Under the pieces are notes generated by a model, which saw nothing but the letters and a program-made list of their open reading frames with translations, was not told the origin of the DNA and made no database searches. Made by a program: the position numbers and the translations under genes. 12,385 nt of DNA from NCBI RefSeq assembly GCF_022771645.1, contig NZ_JALFCU010000045.1, forward strand, positions 1 to 12,385. The letters run 5' to 3'. Origin of the DNA: Selenomonas sp. (lineage in GTDB: Bacteria; Bacillota; Negativicutes; Selenomonadales; Selenomonadaceae). Shown here piece by piece: positions 11,847 to 12,385 of the stretch (position 1 is the first letter of the stretch; the number at the start of each line of letters is the position of its first letter).

Positions 11847-12385
11847 ATGGAAGAAAAACAACACAAACGCCGCATCCATTACAGCGGCAAATACCCGCGC
11901 AGATTCGAAGAAAAATACAAAGAACGCAATCCAGAAAAATACGCCGACGAGATCGCCCACGTCATCGCAAAGGGCAACACGCCCGCCGGCATGCACATCC
12001 CCATCAAGGTGGACGAGATCCTCTCCGTCCTCGCCATCCACCCCGGCGAGTGCGGCTTTGACGCGACGCTCGGCTATGGCGGCCATACGATGCGGATGCT
12101 CGAGGCGCTCCAGGGGCGCGGCCACCTCTACGGCGGCGACGTCGACCCCATCGAATCGGAAAAGACCATCGCCCGCATCCGCGCGAAAGGCTACGGCGAG
12201 GGTCTCTGGAGTTTCCGCCGCATGAACTTCTGCGAGATCGACGCGCTCGCGAGCGACGTCGGCCCGTTCGACTTCGTGCTCGCCGACCTCGGCGTCTCGT
12301 CCATGCAGATCGACGACCCCGCGCGTGGCTTTTCGTACAAGACGGACGGCCCGCTCGACTTGCGGCTCAATCCCGAGGCGGGGCA
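11847..12385 (+). CDS. rsmH: RsmH-family 16S rRNA (cytosine-N4) methyltransferase, partial
   Basis: This gene is open to the right edge, with 179 codons visible. It belongs to the MraW/RsmH family, which N4-methylates C1402 of 16S rRNA using S-adenosylmethionine. Visible motifs are PAGMHIPIKVDEIL, the SAM-binding loop GFDATLGYGGHT (residues 70-81), the acidic GGDVDP, FDFVLADLGVSSMQID and GFSYKTDGPLDLRLNP. Unlike classical RsmH, about 45 charged residues (HYSGKYPRRFEEKY, then NPEKYADEIAHVIAKGNTPAG) precede the substrate-binding motif. I recall this longer form as a second RsmH-like paralogue in some Firmicutes, found outside the cell-division cluster. The context here, after a HAD gene and not next to ftsL or pbp genes, fits that. 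The start ATG 11847 is one base after the phosphatase stop with only a weak ribosome-binding site, so translational coupling is likely. Confidence 0.9.
   Translation, partial: MEEKQHKRRIHYSGKYPRRFEEKYKERNPEKYADEIAHVIAKGNTPAGMHIPIKVDEILSVLAIHPGECGFDATLGYGGHTMRMLEALQGRGHLYGGDVDPIESEKTIARIRAKGYGEGLWSFRRMNFCEIDALASDVGPFDFVLADLGVSSMQIDDPARGFSYKTDGPLDLRLNPEAG

Noticed and set aside
10577..11875. Long - strand open frame opposite the phosphatase gene
   Set aside because: It crosses two promoters and a terminator and is the mirror of a clear HAD gene. Only the separate small ORF at 10726-10830, in a different frame with its own signals, was kept.

Overview
The window comes from an anaerobic, GC-rich Firmicute. 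Low-GC promoters and terminators stand out sharply against GC-rich coding sequence. The mix of Stickland proline genes, a mannose-family PTS and a long-N-terminus RsmH paralogue suggests a Negativicutes member of the Selenomonas/Mitsuokella type. That placement is an inference from gene content and base composition, not a proven identification.

Region 1 (1-6122) is a proline-reduction cluster on the + strand: the 3' end of a cytidylate-kinase-like gene, prdF (proline racemase), prdC (RnfC-like electron-transfer protein), prdA (pyruvoyl proprotein of D-proline reductase), a small two-repeat protein, and prdB. The racemase makes D-proline from L-proline. PrdA/PrdB reductively open the D-proline ring to 5-aminovalerate. 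PrdC is thought to bring electrons from NADH. Two points stand out. PrdB has CxxC where characterised PrdB proteins carry selenocysteine. Its frame is also closed by a TAA 26 codons before a convincing family-like C-terminus.

Region 2 (6123-8085) holds a palindromic repeat, an EamA/DMT permease gene (+) and a convergent LysR-type regulator gene (-). A 19-bp sequence lying between them also occurs perfectly just upstream of prdC.

Region 3 (8086-10680) is a regulator/PTS control region followed by mannose-type EIIB, EIIC and EIID genes without an EIIA, closed by a strong intrinsic terminator. The control region carries face-to-face promoters sharing one A+T box, a 24-bp palindrome over both, and a terminator-like hairpin inside the LysR leader.

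Region 4 (10681-12385) contains an overlooked small gene on the - strand (34-36 aa, hydrophobic C-terminus) with its own consensus promoter, operator-like palindrome, RBS and terminator. It is divergent from a Cof-type HAD phosphatase gene, which also has a near-consensus promoter. One base after the phosphatase gene begins an RsmH-family rRNA methyltransferase gene that runs off the window.

No tRNA, rRNA, CRISPR array or insertion sequence was seen.
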